Below are positions 32,798 to 33,215 of a stretch of DNA of 33,215 bases, piece after piece (within the stretch, counting starts at the first letter, position 1; every line of letters begins with the position of its first letter). A program made the translations under genes and the position numbers. The notes beneath the pieces are model-generated. The model had not been told where the DNA came from. It saw nothing but the letters and a program-made list of their open reading frames with translations, and ran no database searches. The DNA comes from Thermoleophilia bacterium. GTDB lineage: Bacteria; Actinomycetota; Thermoleophilia; Gaiellales; SKUG01. The stretch lies in NCBI GenBank assembly GCA_025964435.1, contig JAOPYV010000212.1, positions 1 to 33,215 on the forward strand, in the 5' to 3' direction.

Positions 32798-33215
32798 AGA
32801 CCTACAAGGGATACGAAGCTCAGATCGAGTACGACGGCGATGCTCGACTCTTCCATGGGTCCGTGCCGAACATCCGAAGCGTGATCACGTTCGCAGGTGA
32901 CAGCGTCGATGAGCTCGAGCAGGCGTTCCATGACTCGGTCGACTGCTACCTCGACCTGTGCGAGCGCCAGGGCATCTCGCCGGCCAAGCCGTACAGCGGC
33001 AACTTCCTGATCCGAGTCGATCCGGCGCTCCACGGCCGAGCGGCGGCATCTGCTTCGAAGGCGGGAAGTAGTCTCAACGCCTGGATGGCCGATGCGATCG
33101 AGGAGAAGCTGGAGCGTCCGGTTCCATCGAAGGCGCGCGCGGGAACTTCGGGTGCCAAGATCGGGAACTCAGCAGTAACCAAGTCCGCCGCGAAGCGGGT
33201 TGTCGCGCCATCGGT
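32794..33215 (+). CDS. hicB: HicB-family antitoxin, 3' end cut by window
   Basis: At least 140 residues from ATG 32794, still open at the right edge. The N-terminal HicB fold is complete: MKTYKGYEAQIEYDGDARLF, GSVPNIRSVITFAGDSVDEL, FHDSVDCYLDLCERQGISPA and KPYSGNFLIRVDPALHGRAA. A ribbon-helix-helix-like DNA-binding part follows (AGSSLNAWMADAIEEKLERP). These antitoxins neutralise HicA RNases and repress their own operon. Typical family length is 110-140 residues; the Lys/Ala-rich extension at the right edge (AVTKSAAKRVVAP) is not usual. Translation is coupled to the toxin by ATGA. The likely operator is GATATCA-N5-TGATATC upstream. The full antitoxin beside a reduced toxin suggests it persists as a stand-alone regulator. 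Confidence 0.88.
   Translation, partial: MKTYKGYEAQIEYDGDARLFHGSVPNIRSVITFAGDSVDELEQAFHDSVDCYLDLCERQGISPAKPYSGNFLIRVDPALHGRAAASASKAGSSLNAWMADAIEEKLERPVPSKARAGTSGAKIGNSAVTKSAAKRVVAPS

Overview
The window is GC-rich, densely coded chromosomal DNA from a Gram-positive-type high-GC bacterium. Many large secreted proteins (integrin-type FG-GAP propellers, delta-60 repeats, RTX repeats, Ig-like modules), 'AYWTG' surface proteins, an LPFTG-anchored cupredoxin and frequent leaderless promoters together suggest an actinomycete, most likely of the Thermoleophilia/Solirubrobacterales type. That placement is inference from protein style; no rRNA or tRNA is present to test it.

Layout. 1-5993: secreted proteins, namely an edge-truncated beta-propeller protein (-), a small lipoprotein (-), a collagen-like/coiled-coil protein (+) and a 1346-residue Ig-like/RTX adhesin (+). 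5983-6645: a DHFR/RibD-like reductase (-). 6783-10974: a minus-strand block of a LuxR-type response regulator followed by three surface proteins that share a YW(T/A)G signal segment, two of them joined by an ATGA overlap. 11226-14538: a tight operon of KdgT-type permease, four-carbon acid sugar kinase and PdxA2, enough to import a C4 aldonate such as threonate or erythronate and convert it to dihydroxyacetone phosphate; it ends in a strong hairpin. 14602-18930: delta-60 secreted protein, unknown protein, LPFTG cupredoxin, DUF4386 membrane protein and a small membrane protein.

19003-21280 is a scar region: a decayed C-terminal domain, a stretch readable only across shifted frames, then a phage-derived fragment whose first and last genes are both cut (metallophosphoesterase 3' half, a 24-residue Cys-rich mini-ORF, a small membrane protein, a helical protein, a winged-helix protein and a headless gene). 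21293-26261 returns to ordinary genes: mutarotase, a small helical/membrane protein, an NYN nuclease-like protein, a seven-repeat FG-GAP protein and an Ig-like secreted protein. 26394-31976: SDR dehydrogenase, a second delta-60 protein (-), a small unknown protein, zinc alcohol dehydrogenase, glyoxalase-fold protein and SGNH hydrolase. 32104-33215: an unknown protein and a hicAB toxin-antitoxin locus whose toxin appears to lack its catalytic histidine segment and whose antitoxin runs off the window.

The most unusual item is the response regulator/YWTG cluster: three exported proteins with a SipW-like signal segment, one of which carries modules shared with the neighbouring RTX adhesin, next to a regulator flanked on both sides by the palindrome CCAATTGG. 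I read it as a candidate regulated surface fibre or appendage. No repeats of CRISPR type, insertion sequences, tRNA or rRNA were seen.
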